Origin: JAICYJ01 sp045806525
Lineage (GTDB): Bacteria; Actinomycetota; Thermoleophilia; Gaiellales; JAICJC01
Direction: 5' to 3'
DNA: 17,949 nt
NCBI GenBank assembly: GCA_045806525.1
Contig: JBJMJD010000071.1
Span: forward strand, 1-17,949
This document shows positions 1 to 6,495 of this stretch, piece after piece. A model generated the notes under the pieces. The model did not search any database. It was not told the origin of the DNA and saw only the letters and a program-made list of their open reading frames with translations. Position 1 is the stretch's first letter, and every line of letters begins with the position of its first letter. Both the position numbers and the translations under genes were made by a program.

Positions 1-218
1 ACGACAACGCCGTCGTACGAGGTCACATCGGTGCCGGACGTGTTGGACACGTCGGCTGTCACCGTGAACGCCGGCCCACCTGCGACCGGGCTCGTCGGAC
101 TTGCGGTCAGCGAGATGTGGAGGTCGCCGGCGGCACTCGAACTGGCTGATCCAGCAACCAGCGCCGCGATCGCGAGCAAGCTGACGCAGGCGATGCGCAC
201 GGTTCGATGGCCCGTCAC
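1..218 (-). CDS. Secreted protein, N-terminal fragment (signal peptide plus start of an Ig-like/CARDB-type domain)
   Basis: The gene runs off the left edge, so only the first 72 residues are visible. Translation from GTG at 218 gives a short basic N-terminus (TGHRTVR), a hydrophobic stretch of about 18 residues ending in small residues (AGSASSSAAG), then DLHISLTASPTSPVAGG and a segment reading FTVTADVSNTSGTDV. The first part is a classical Sec signal peptide. The second resembles the first strands of the DUF11/CARDB Ig-like folds found in actinobacterial surface proteins, where a 'tvtadVtNtsgtdv' pattern is common. A GGGGGT purine run 8 nt before the GTG supports this start, and no other in-frame start codon lies just upstream. 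A promoter-like pair lies upstream at 270-298. The rest of the domain and the anchoring are not visible, so the function is unknown. Confidence 0.6.
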   Translation of the reverse strand, partial: MTGHRTVRIACVSLLAIAALVAGSASSSAAGDLHISLTASPTSPVAGGPAFTVTADVSNTSGTDVTSYDGVV

Positions 219-269
219 GTCAGTTGACCCCCAAAAATCAGTTGTACCTCCCGGAGCTTCAGCCCGGCA

Positions 270-298
270 AGCATCTCCCAACGGGCTTCATCTGTCAA
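270..298 (-). promoter_or_regulatory. Candidate housekeeping promoter for the secreted-protein gene
   Basis: On the minus strand a perfect -35 TTGACA (293-298) is followed after exactly 17 bp by GATGCT (270-275), an acceptable actinobacterial -10. The predicted transcript would begin near 263 and leave a 5' leader of about 45 nt before the GTG at 218. The site lies between the citrate synthase stop and the secreted-protein start, so the two genes need not be cotranscribed. Confidence 0.5.
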
Positions 299-320
299 CC
301 GCGAGCGGATGAAGAAGCGG

Positions 321-1457
321 TTACGCCGCTTCCGGCGCCGTCCGCTGCTCGACCGGCTGGTAGGGCCGAAGCGCCGGGCCCACGTACTCCGAGCTGGGCC
401 GGATCAGCCGGTTGTCGCCGTGCTGCTCGATCACGTGAGCGGCCCAGCCCACCACCCGGCTCATCGCGAAGATCGGTGTGAACAGCCCGGTCTCGATGCC
501 GAGGTAGTGGTAGGTGGAGGCGGAGTAGAAGTCCACGTTGGGGTACAGGCCCTTCTCCTCCATCACGGCCTTCTCGATGTGCTCGCTCATCGCGAACCAG
601 TGCGGCTCGTCCGAGCGCTCGGCCAGCGACCGCGAGTAGCGCTTGAGGATCACCGCGCGCGGATCGTAGGTCTTGTAGACGCGGTGGCCGAAGCCCATGA
701 TCCGCTCCTTGCGATCAAGCCGCCCGCGGATATCCTGCTCGATGTTCTCGTCGCTGCCGATGTCCATCAGCAGGTGCATCACCTGCTCGTTGGCGCCACC
801 GTGCAGCGGCCCCTTGAGCGCGCCGATGGCGCCGGTGATGGCCGAGTGCATGTCCGAGAGCGTCGAGGCGATCACGCGCGCCGTGAACGTCGAGGCGTTC
901 ATCTCGTGGTCGGCGTGCAGGATCAGCGCCACGTCGAAGGTGCGCGCCGCCTGCTGGTCGGGCCGCTCGCCCGACAGCATGAACAGGAAGTTCGCCGCGT
1001 GGCCGAGACCCGGATCCGGCTCGACCGGATCCAGCCCGCGGCGGCGGCGGTCGTAGCGCGCCACCATCGTCGGCATCTTTGCGATCAGCCGGGTGGCCTT
1101 GCGGAAGTTGGCCTCCTCGGCGTTCGAGTCCTTGTCCGGATCGTCGAACGAGTCGGCCGACACGGCGGTGCGCAGCATCTCCATGGGCGCTGCGTGGCTC
1201 GCGAGCATGTCGATCACGGCCGCGGTCTCGTCGGACAACGACCTGGCCGCGGCCAGGTCGGACGTGAACGCCTCCAGCTCGTCGCGGCGGGGCAGCCGGC
1301 CGCGCAGGATCAGGAAGCACGTCTCCTCGTAGCTCGAGTGCTCAGCGAGGTCACCGACGTCGTACCCGCCGTAGATGAGAACGCCGTTCTGGCCGTCGAT
1401 CGAGCAGAGACGGCTGCGCGCGACGACGATGCCCTCGAGTCCACCCTTGTCCGCCAT
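321..1457 (-). CDS. gltA: Citrate synthase (citrate/2-methylcitrate synthase family)
   Basis: It condenses acetyl-CoA and oxaloacetate to citrate, the entry step of the TCA cycle, in the cytosol. The product is 378 residues, the compact bacterial size. Active-site motifs are all present: HADHE (181-185), PLHGGANE with His219, MGFGHRVYK with His258, and NVDFYSA with the catalytic Asp309; the GLEGIVV start and the GLFTPIFAMSR stretch are also typical. The open frame extends 55 codons further upstream, but ATG at 1457 is preceded by GGAAAGG at 6 nt and begins the conserved part of the protein. The gene diverges from malate dehydrogenase, which makes its oxaloacetate substrate. A 2-methylcitrate synthase cannot be excluded by sequence alone, but no prpB or prpD neighbour is present, so citrate synthase is preferred. 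Confidence 0.93.
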   Translation of the reverse strand: MADKGGLEGIVVARSRLCSIDGQNGVLIYGGYDVGDLAEHSSYEETCFLILRGRLPRRDELEAFTSDLAAARSLSDETAAVIDMLASHAAPMEMLRTAVSADSFDDPDKDSNAEEANFRKATRLIAKMPTMVARYDRRRRGLDPVEPDPGLGHAANFLFMLSGERPDQQAARTFDVALILHADHEMNASTFTARVIASTLSDMHSAITGAIGALKGPLHGGANEQVMHLLMDIGSDENIEQDIRGRLDRKERIMGFGHRVYKTYDPRAVILKRYSRSLAERSDEPHWFAMSEHIEKAVMEEKGLYPNVDFYSASTYHYLGIETGLFTPIFAMSRVVGWAAHVIEQHGDNRLIRPSSEYVGPALRPYQPVEQRTAPEAA

Positions 1458-1569
1458 CACGCGCCTTTCCGATCGCTTCGACTTCGACCGGATGGTAGCC
1501 GTTCGTGCGAAGATGCCTGCCGCAATTTGAACTGCGATCAACCGTCTCCACCCGGGGGGAACCACCACT
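1458..1569. promoter_or_regulatory. Divergent citrate synthase/malate dehydrogenase intergenic region
   Basis: This 112-bp spacer must carry both promoters. On the minus strand TACCAT (1492-1497) is a reasonable -10 for citrate synthase, followed about 30 nt later by GGAAAGG and ATG. On the plus strand a GGGGGGA run (1554-1560) lies 9 nt before the malate dehydrogenase ATG and serves as its ribosome binding site; I see no convincing plus-strand -10/-35 pair. A CTTCG (1476-1480) and CGAAG (1508-1512) inverted repeat spans the centre but is too short to call an operator. Confidence 0.4.
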
Positions 1570-2499
1570 ATGAGTCGTCTCAAGATCACGGTCGTCGGTG
1601 CCGGTAACGTCGGCGCGACCACCGCCCAGCGCTTGGCCGAGCGCGACTATGCCGACGTCGTTTTGGTCGACATCGTCGAAGGTCTGCCGCAGGGCAAGGC
1701 GCTCGACCTGAACGAGACCGGCCCGGTGCTCGGGTACGAGCCAAACGTGGTCGGCAGCAACGGGTATGAGGAGACCGCCGGGTCGGACGTGTGCGTCATC
1801 ACCTCCGGCATCGCGCGCAAGCCAGGCATGAGCCGGGACGACCTGCTCACGACCAACCAGAAGATCGTCGCCGACGTCACCCAGAACCTGGTGTCACGCT
1901 CGCCCGACACGATCCTGATCGTCGTCACCAACCCGCTCGATGCCATGTGCCAGGTGGCATTCGCCGAGGCCAAGCTGCCCCGCGAGCGGGTGATCGGAAT
2001 GGCCGGTGTGCTCGACTCGGCCCGCTTCCGCACGTTCCTGGCGTGGGAGCTGGGCGTGTCGGTGAGGGACGTCACCGGCTTCGTGCTGGGCGGCCACGGC
2101 GACCAGATGGTGCCCGTCACGTCGTACACGAACGTGGCCGGGATCCCGATCACCGACCTGATCGGGGAGGAGCGGCTGGCCGAGATCGTGCAGCGCACCC
2201 GTGACGGCGGCGCCGAGGTCGTGAAGCTGCTGAAGTCGGGGTCGGCCTACTACGCGCCGTCCGCCTCGGTGGCCGAGATGGTCGACTCGATCGTGCACGA
2301 CCAGAAGCGGGTGCTGCCCTGCGCCGCCTACCTGACCGGCGAGTTCGGCCTGAACGGCATCTTCATGGGCGTCCCCTGCCGGCTGGGCGCGGGCGGGCTG
2401 GAGGAGATCATCAAACTGAACCTGACCGACGACGAGCAGGCGCAGCTGAACCGCTCGGCCGAGGCCGTTCGGGAGCTGGTCGGCATCATGGGGCTGTAG
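1570..2499 (+). CDS. mdh: Malate dehydrogenase, NAD-dependent (lactate dehydrogenase-like bacterial type)
   Basis: It oxidises malate to oxaloacetate with NAD+ in the TCA cycle. The 309-residue product has the usual length. The Rossmann motif GAGNVG is at 10-15, and Asp34 at the end of the second strand selects NAD over NADP. Substrate-binding Arg83 (in IARKPGMSR), Arg89 and Arg152 are present, as are Asn121 in VTNPLDAM and the catalytic pair Asp149/His176 (GGHGDQMVP). An Arg at 83 followed by KPGMSR is characteristic of malate dehydrogenase rather than lactate dehydrogenase, which has Gln there. The ATG has a GGGGGGA sequence 9 nt upstream. The gene diverges from citrate synthase and its last 14 bp overlap the convergent agmatinase-family gene. 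Confidence 0.95.
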   Translation: MSRLKITVVGAGNVGATTAQRLAERDYADVVLVDIVEGLPQGKALDLNETGPVLGYEPNVVGSNGYEETAGSDVCVITSGIARKPGMSRDDLLTTNQKIVADVTQNLVSRSPDTILIVVTNPLDAMCQVAFAEAKLPRERVIGMAGVLDSARFRTFLAWELGVSVRDVTGFVLGGHGDQMVPVTSYTNVAGIPITDLIGEERLAEIVQRTRDGGAEVVKLLKSGSAYYAPSASVAEMVDSIVHDQKRVLPCAAYLTGEFGLNGIFMGVPCRLGAGGLEEIIKLNLTDDEQAQLNRSAEAVRELVGIMGL

Positions 2500-3448
2500 C
2501 AGCGGCGCCGCGGCGCCTCACGGCCAGCAGCGACAGCATCTCGAAGCAGGCGCTGGCCGCCACCCAGGCCGTGATGTTCGCCGGCTGGTCGTAGACCGGG
2601 GCCACCTCGACGCAGTCGAAGCCGCGAAAGTCGATCCCGTGCAGCGCGCGCAGGAAGGCCAGCGCCTGGCCGCTCGAAGGGCCGCCCACCTCAGGCGTGC
2701 CGGTCGCCGGCGCGAACGCCGGATCGACGAAGTCGATGTCGAACGACAGGAACGCCGGGCGGTCACCGACTCGCGCCCGCACCCGCTCGCCGTACGCCTC
2801 TGGAGTCAGCTGCTCGAGCTCGTCCCAATAGATGGCGTCGTATCCGAGCCGGCGCGGCTCCTCGACGTCGCTCTCTCCGTAGAGCGTCCCCCGCATCCCC
2901 GCCTGCACCGAGGCCGAGGCATCGACCAGTCCCTCCTCGACGGCGCGCTTGAACACGGTGCCGTGGAAGTAGCGAGCGCCGTAGTACGACTCCCAGATGT
3001 CGGCGTGGGCATCCAGGTGCACCAGCGCAAGCTGACCGTGCACTGCGGCCGCCGCCCGCAGCTCGGCCAGCACCATCGAGTGGTCGCCGCCGAGGCAAAG
3101 CGGCACCACGCCGGCGCGGTGCACCGGCTCCAGGTGTTCCTGGATCAGGCCCAGCGTGCGCTCGTGATAGCCGGGCACCGTCGGCAGGTCGCCGTGGTCG
3201 ATCATCGACAGGTGTTCGGTCACGTCCACCCGCAGGCGCTGGTTGTACGGGCGCAGCAGCGCCGACGCGCTGCGGATCGCCTCCGGCCCGAACCGCGCGC
3301 CCGACTTGAACGACACCGCGTCGTCGATCGGCACCCCGATCACGGCCACATCCACGTCGTCCAGCGTCTCCACGAAGGGCAGGCGCATGAACGTGCGTAC
3401 GCCGGTGAAGCGAGGGGTCTTCGAGGAATCGGCGGGGCCGTAGCGCAT
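2486..3448 (-). CDS. speB: Agmatinase-family ureohydrolase
   Basis: This dinuclear-manganese ureohydrolase family cleaves a guanidino group to release urea; agmatinase makes putrescine from agmatine. The 320-residue product has every metal ligand: His123 in LGGDHSM, Asp146, His148 and Asp150 in HLDAHAD, and Asp237/Asp239 in SFDIDFVDP, followed by ATGTPEVGG. The N-terminus (PRFTGVRTFMRLP, then VIGVPIDDAVSFKSGARFGP) is agmatinase-like rather than arginase-like. The open frame reaches 3844, but that extension is antisense to the next gene and lacks family similarity; ATG at 3448 gives the standard start. No Shine-Dalgarno precedes it, and a TACGAT box 9 nt upstream suggests a leaderless mRNA. 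Guanidinobutyrase or guanidinopropionase activity is possible. The 3' end overlaps mdh by 14 bp. Confidence 0.88.
   Translation of the reverse strand: MRYGPADSSKTPRFTGVRTFMRLPFVETLDDVDVAVIGVPIDDAVSFKSGARFGPEAIRSASALLRPYNQRLRVDVTEHLSMIDHGDLPTVPGYHERTLGLIQEHLEPVHRAGVVPLCLGGDHSMVLAELRAAAAVHGQLALVHLDAHADIWESYYGARYFHGTVFKRAVEEGLVDASASVQAGMRGTLYGESDVEEPRRLGYDAIYWDELEQLTPEAYGERVRARVGDRPAFLSFDIDFVDPAFAPATGTPEVGGPSSGQALAFLRALHGIDFRGFDCVEVAPVYDQPANITAWVAASACFEMLSLLAVRRRGAAATAP
2504..2517. repeat. Perfect GC palindrome at the mdh/speB convergent overlap
   Basis: The 14-bp GGCGCCGCGGCGCC is a perfect inverted repeat 4 bp past the mdh stop, within the last codons of the convergent agmatinase gene. It could form a hairpin in both transcripts. 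No U-tract follows on either strand, so it is not a standard intrinsic terminator, and alanine/arginine codons in GC-rich DNA can create such runs by chance. Confidence 0.4.
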
Positions 3449-3456
3449 GGGGCCGT

Positions 3457-3463
3457 TATCGTA
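3457..3463. promoter_or_regulatory. Overlapping bidirectional -10 elements between speB and the SDR gene
   Basis: The heptamer TATCGTA contains TATCGT on the plus strand (3457-3462) and TACGAT on the minus strand (3458-3463), overlapping by 5 bp. The plus-strand box ends 8 nt before the SDR ATG (3470); the minus-strand box ends 9 nt before the agmatinase ATG (3448). The whole spacer is 21 bp and has no ribosome binding site in either direction, so both transcripts would be leaderless or nearly so. No strong -35 is visible on either side. Confidence 0.5.
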
Positions 3464-3469
3464 CCGGTC

Positions 3470-4231
3470 ATGGATCTCGGTCTGGAAGGAACGGCGGCAG
3501 TCGTCGGCGGGGCGTCCTCGGGCATGGGCCTGGCGATCGCCGAAGCGCTGGCGGCCGAGGGCTGCGCCGTGACGATGCTGGCCCGCACTCCGGACAAGCT
3601 CAAGCAGGCGGCCGCGGCAATCCCGGGAGCGATCGCGGTGCCCGGGGACGTCCGTGACCAGGGCGCGCTCGAGCAGGCCGTGGGCCGCACGGTCGACGAA
3701 CGCGGACGGCTCGACATCATCGTCAACAACGCCGGCGGCCCGGCGCCGGGGACGTTCGAGTCGACTCCGGCCGAGGCCTGGGCGGAGGCCTTCGAGCTGT
3801 CGCTGAACTCCGCCGTGCGCCTGACGCGGCTGGCGCTGCCCCACCTCAAGCAGAGCGGCCGCGGGCGCATCGTCAACATCACCTCGTGGTCGGTGCGCGA
3901 GCCGATCCCCAACCTGATGCTGTCCAACGCGATCCGCCCGGGCGTGGTCGGATGGGCAAAGACGCTGTCACACGAGGTCGGTCGCGACGGCATCACGGTC
4001 AACACGATCGCCCCCGGCAAGATCGACACGCCGCGGGTGCGAGAGCTGTGGAGCCACCACCCCGACCCCGAAGCCGCTGCGAAGCGCGACATCGAGGCGA
4101 TTCCGGTGGGCCGGCTGGCTGCCCCCGCGGAGGTGGGTGCGCTGGTCGCCTTCCTCTGCTCACAGCACGCTGGGTACATCACCGGAGCGGTGCTGCCGAT
4201 CGACGGCGGCGCGCTGCGGGGAATCTGGTAG
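3470..4231 (+). CDS. Atypical short-chain dehydrogenase/reductase (3-oxoacyl-ACP-reductase-like, YxxxK lost)
   Basis: This is a 253-residue Rossmann-fold SDR of unknown substrate. The cofactor loop reads GGASSGMG (13-20) instead of TGxxxGxG, followed by Asp60, NNAG (86-89), Asn113 and the catalytic-type Ser139 (NITSWS). Aligned on the helix that follows (VVGWAKTL), the usual catalytic Tyr is Ser152 and the catalytic Lys is Arg156 (SNAIR). The C-terminal GYITGAVLPIDGG is intact. A known 'BKR-like' SDR subgroup also lacks a perfect NAD motif and catalytic tetrad, and this protein appears to belong to it. The start at 3470 fits the family N-terminus; no Shine-Dalgarno is present and a TATCGT box sits 8 nt upstream. 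It diverges from speB and is followed 29 bp later by the rhomboid gene. Confidence 0.85.
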   Translation: MDLGLEGTAAVVGGASSGMGLAIAEALAAEGCAVTMLARTPDKLKQAAAAIPGAIAVPGDVRDQGALEQAVGRTVDERGRLDIIVNNAGGPAPGTFESTPAEAWAEAFELSLNSAVRLTRLALPHLKQSGRGRIVNITSWSVREPIPNLMLSNAIRPGVVGWAKTLSHEVGRDGITVNTIAPGKIDTPRVRELWSHHPDPEAAAKRDIEAIPVGRLAAPAEVGALVAFLCSQHAGYITGAVLPIDGGALRGIW

Positions 4232-4245
4232 CAATCTGCGCTACC

Positions 4246-4251
4246 TACAAT
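4246..4251 (+). promoter_or_regulatory. Candidate -10 box for a leaderless rhomboid transcript
   Basis: TACAAT lies in the 29-bp gap after the SDR stop, with 9 nt between it and the ATG at 4261. Spacing places the transcription start within about 3 nt of the ATG. The only purine run (GGGA) is too close to the ATG for good initiation. The -35 region is poor. Confidence 0.4.
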
Positions 4252-4260
4252 TGGGATTCC

Positions 4261-5106
4261 ATGGCCACGTGCTATCGCCATCCCGATCGTGAGACGAACG
4301 TCAGCTGCTCGAACTGCGGCCGGCCGATCTGCCCTGACTGCATGCGGCAGACGCCGGTGGGCGTGCGCTGCCCGGAGTGCGCCGGCCAGCGCACGCGCAG
4401 CCAGCTGCCCGCGTTCATGATGGCCAACGAGCCGCGGCTGACCTACGGGCTGATCGCGGCCAACGTGCTGCTGTTCATCGCCACGAACAACATCAACGGC
4501 GGTGGCGGCGGAGGTGGCCTGTTCGGTACCGGCGGCCAGCTGAACTCGCTGGGGCTGCACCTGGCGCTGTGGGGGCCGGCCGTCCACGATGGCCAGTACT
4601 ACCGGCTGGTCAGCTCCGCCTTCATCCACTACGGCCTGCTGCACCTGGCGTTCAACATGTACGCGCTGTACCTGCTGGGCAGCTCGCTGGAGCGATACGT
4701 GGGCAGCCTCCGGTTCGGGCTGATCTACCTGCTCTCGGCGCTATCCGGCAGCTTCGGCGCCCTGCTGCTGTCACCAAACTCGCTGACCGCCGGCGCCTCC
4801 GGGGCGATCTTCGGGCTGATGGGGGCGATGCTCGTGCTCGAGCGCCACCGCGGGGTGCAGCTGCTGGGCGGATCGATCGGCGGCCTGCTGGTGGTCAACC
4901 TGATCTTCACCTTCGCCTACGCGGGGTCGATCTCGGTGGGCGGTCACATCGGCGGGCTGATCGGCGGCGTGCTGACCGGGGTGGTGCTCTCCGGCTACGG
5001 GCGCGGTCACCTCGCGCACGGCCGGCTGACGCCGTCGGTGGCGCTGGGACTGATGCTGATCGCAACCGGCACCATCGCCGGGTCGCTGGCGGTGGCGGGC
5101 GGATGA
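4261..5106 (+). CDS. Rhomboid-family intramembrane serine protease with N-terminal zinc finger
   Basis: It is a polytopic membrane protease predicted to cleave transmembrane helices. Of 281 residues, about 1-42 form a Cys/His cluster (C4, H7, C16, C19, C24, C27, C37, C40), a B-box-like zinc-binding region that would face the cytosol. The rhomboid core follows: a first membrane segment at about 60-76, the YYRLVSSAFIHYG loop, HLAFNM with His128/Asn132 of the oxyanion site, GASGAIFG with nucleophile Ser180, and GGHIGG with His229, completing the Ser/His dyad. A seven-glycine run (80-86) sits in the first loop. Active-site residues are intact, so it should be an active protease, not an iRhom-like pseudoprotease. 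Its stop overlaps the following protease start by ATGA, so the two are translationally coupled. Confidence 0.92.
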   Translation: MATCYRHPDRETNVSCSNCGRPICPDCMRQTPVGVRCPECAGQRTRSQLPAFMMANEPRLTYGLIAANVLLFIATNNINGGGGGGGLFGTGGQLNSLGLHLALWGPAVHDGQYYRLVSSAFIHYGLLHLAFNMYALYLLGSSLERYVGSLRFGLIYLLSALSGSFGALLLSPNSLTAGASGAIFGLMGAMLVLERHRGVQLLGGSIGGLLVVNLIFTFAYAGSISVGGHIGGLIGGVLTGVVLSGYGRGHLAHGRLTPSVALGLMLIATGTIAGSLAVAGG

Positions 5107-6125
5107 AGCTACTGCGTCGCGTGCGCTGGTCGCTGGTTGGCGTGGCGGCCTTCTTCCTCGTGCTCGTGGTGGGGGCCTACGGCTGGACGACGCAGTCCGG
5201 CTACTTTGCGCTGCTGCCCGACAACGCCCACCCGGCGGCAAACGTCGTCCACGCACCGGGCGGCAAGCCGCCGGCCGACGGATCGGGCTTCTACTTCGTC
5301 GACGTCAACGAGCTGCAGGCGAACCTGATCCAGAAGCTGTGGGCGGAGCACCTGGTCGAGGGCGCCCAGCTGGTGCCCGACAACCAGGTGCTGGCACCCG
5401 GCCAGTCCGACCAGCAGCACATCAGTGAGGACGCGCGCGCCATGACGAACTCGCAGCAGACTGCGCAGGTGGTGGCGGAGGGCGCGCTGGGCAAGGACGT
5501 CCCGATCGAGAAGCTGGGGGCGCAGCTGCTCGGCGTCGAGCCAGGAGACCCCGCCGCGAAGGCCGGCCTCAAGCCGGGCGACATCGTGACCGCGGCCAAC
5601 GGCCGCGCGGTGCACACCGCAGGAGAGCTGATCAGGGCCATGCAGCCGGTCAAGCCGGGGCAGTCGGTGCGTCTGACGCTGAAGCAGGCCGGGGAGGTCA
5701 CGCTCGGCACCGTCGCCAGCAGCGACCACCCGCCCCACGCGCTGATCGGCGTCTCGATCGGCGACGCCGTGCACGTCGGCCACATCCCGATACCGGTGCG
5801 CTTCTCGACCGGCTCGATCGGCGGTCCGTCGGCCGGGCTGGCGTTCGCGCTCGAGATCTACGACTCACTGAGCGGCCGCCACCTGCTGCGAGGGCACAAG
5901 ATTGCGGTCACCGGCGAGCTCGACCTGGCCGGCGGTGTGCACGAGATCGGCGGCGTCAACCAGAAGACGATCGGCGCCATCAACGCCGGCGCCGACACCT
6001 TCCTGGTGCCGGCCGGCGACAACTTCAAGGACGCACGGCGCACGGCCCACGGCCGCATCCACGTGATCCCGGTGACCACTTTCGACCAGGCGCTGTCGGT
6101 CATCCGCGGGCTGCCGCCACGGTGA
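5103..6125 (+). CDS. Membrane-anchored PDZ-domain/Lon-type (S16) serine protease, YlbL-like
   Basis: The 340-residue protein has one N-terminal membrane anchor (about residues 9-28), an extracytoplasmic segment (30-135), a PDZ domain (about 138-206, LLGVEPGDPAAKAGLKPGDIV) and a C-terminal Lon-type proteolytic domain. The Ser/Lys dyad is visible: Ser243 in GGPSAGLAFAL and Lys288 in GGVNQKTIGAINAGAD. There is no AAA+ module, so this is the YlbL/S16 type with ATP-independent activity. The ATG shares ATGA with the upstream rhomboid stop, indicating coupled translation and possibly joint action on membrane or secreted substrates. The open frame extends upstream through the rhomboid gene, but only this start gives a signal anchor. 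Confidence 0.9.
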   Translation: MKLLRRVRWSLVGVAAFFLVLVVGAYGWTTQSGYFALLPDNAHPAANVVHAPGGKPPADGSGFYFVDVNELQANLIQKLWAEHLVEGAQLVPDNQVLAPGQSDQQHISEDARAMTNSQQTAQVVAEGALGKDVPIEKLGAQLLGVEPGDPAAKAGLKPGDIVTAANGRAVHTAGELIRAMQPVKPGQSVRLTLKQAGEVTLGTVASSDHPPHALIGVSIGDAVHVGHIPIPVRFSTGSIGGPSAGLAFALEIYDSLSGRHLLRGHKIAVTGELDLAGGVHEIGGVNQKTIGAINAGADTFLVPAGDNFKDARRTAHGRIHVIPVTTFDQALSVIRGLPPR

Positions 6126-6202
6126 CGAACCGGTGAACTGATCTGCCGCAAACAGCGCTATTTCTCGATAGACAACGCTGGATCATGAGGGTGGCGATTG
6201 CG

Positions 6203-6208
6203 TACACT
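6203..6208 (+). promoter_or_regulatory. Candidate -10 box upstream of the small Cys-rich gene
   Basis: TACACT sits about 45 bp before the GTG at 6254. A transcript from here would carry a leader of about 39 nt that includes the AGAAAGG ribosome binding site. The -35 region is weak, so this is a tentative call. Confidence 0.35.
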
Positions 6209-6253
6209 GCGCCCTCGGCACGGTCGGTTCATCGCAAACAGAAAGGTCTCCAC

Positions 6254-6472
6254 GTGGCACAGACGGCGCGACGCGTCACCTGCAACGACTGCTTTTTTCG
6301 CAAGACGAGCCTCTGCGCACTGGATCTCAGCGAACCGTGTCCGACCTTCCGGCCGGCTGTCAGAGGCGAGATGGTTGCACCTCCACAGGCGCGCCTGGTC
6401 GAGCCACTCCCCGAACTACAGGCACCTGTCTGGATCGCGGGACCGCGCGTCGCGGCCTTCGGCGCCGCTTGA
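6254..6472 (+). CDS. Small four-cysteine protein, function unknown
   Basis: The 72-residue product begins AQTARRVTCNDCFFRK and continues TSLCALDLSEPCPTFRPA. Cys10 and Cys13 form a CxxC, and Cys21 and Cys29 complete a likely zinc- or iron-binding set. The pattern C-x2-C-FFR-x4-LCAL-x5-PC-x-TFRPA resembles short conserved hypothetical proteins of actinobacteria, although I cannot name a family. The C-terminal half is Pro/Ala-rich with no motif. An in-frame ATG at 6185 would add 23 residues, but GTG at 6254 has AGAAAGG 7 nt upstream, with its own -10-like box, and is preferred. It ends 23 bp before the convergent aminotransferase gene. A role in zinc or redox sensing would be a guess. Confidence 0.65.
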   Translation: MAQTARRVTCNDCFFRKTSLCALDLSEPCPTFRPAVRGEMVAPPQARLVEPLPELQAPVWIAGPRVAAFGAA

Positions 6473-6495
6473 TCGATGATCCCCGCCCGGATGCT

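Noticed and set aside
309..1607. 432-codon plus-strand open frame across the citrate synthase gene
   Set aside because: It is antisense to an intact citrate synthase, is low-complexity Arg/Val/Gly/His-rich, and has no recognisable domain. Such mirror frames are expected in GC-rich coding DNA.
3449..3844. Upstream extension of the agmatinase open frame
   Set aside because: The extra codons are antisense to the SDR gene, Arg/Gly-rich, and precede the family's normal N-terminus.
4498..4518. Short GGT/GGC/GGA run as a possible repeat element
   Set aside because: It encodes seven consecutive glycines in the rhomboid first loop and is not repeated elsewhere in the window.
4377..5102. Upstream extension of the PDZ/Lon protease open frame through the rhomboid gene
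   Set aside because: This frame overlaps the rhomboid gene and is Arg/Ala-rich; the ATG at 5103 yields a proper membrane anchor.
6153..6180. Imperfect hairpin after the PDZ/Lon protease gene (CAGCG-CTAT ... ATAG ... CGCTG)
   Set aside because: It has a 4-nt bulge, weak stems and no U-tract, so it is not a convincing terminator.
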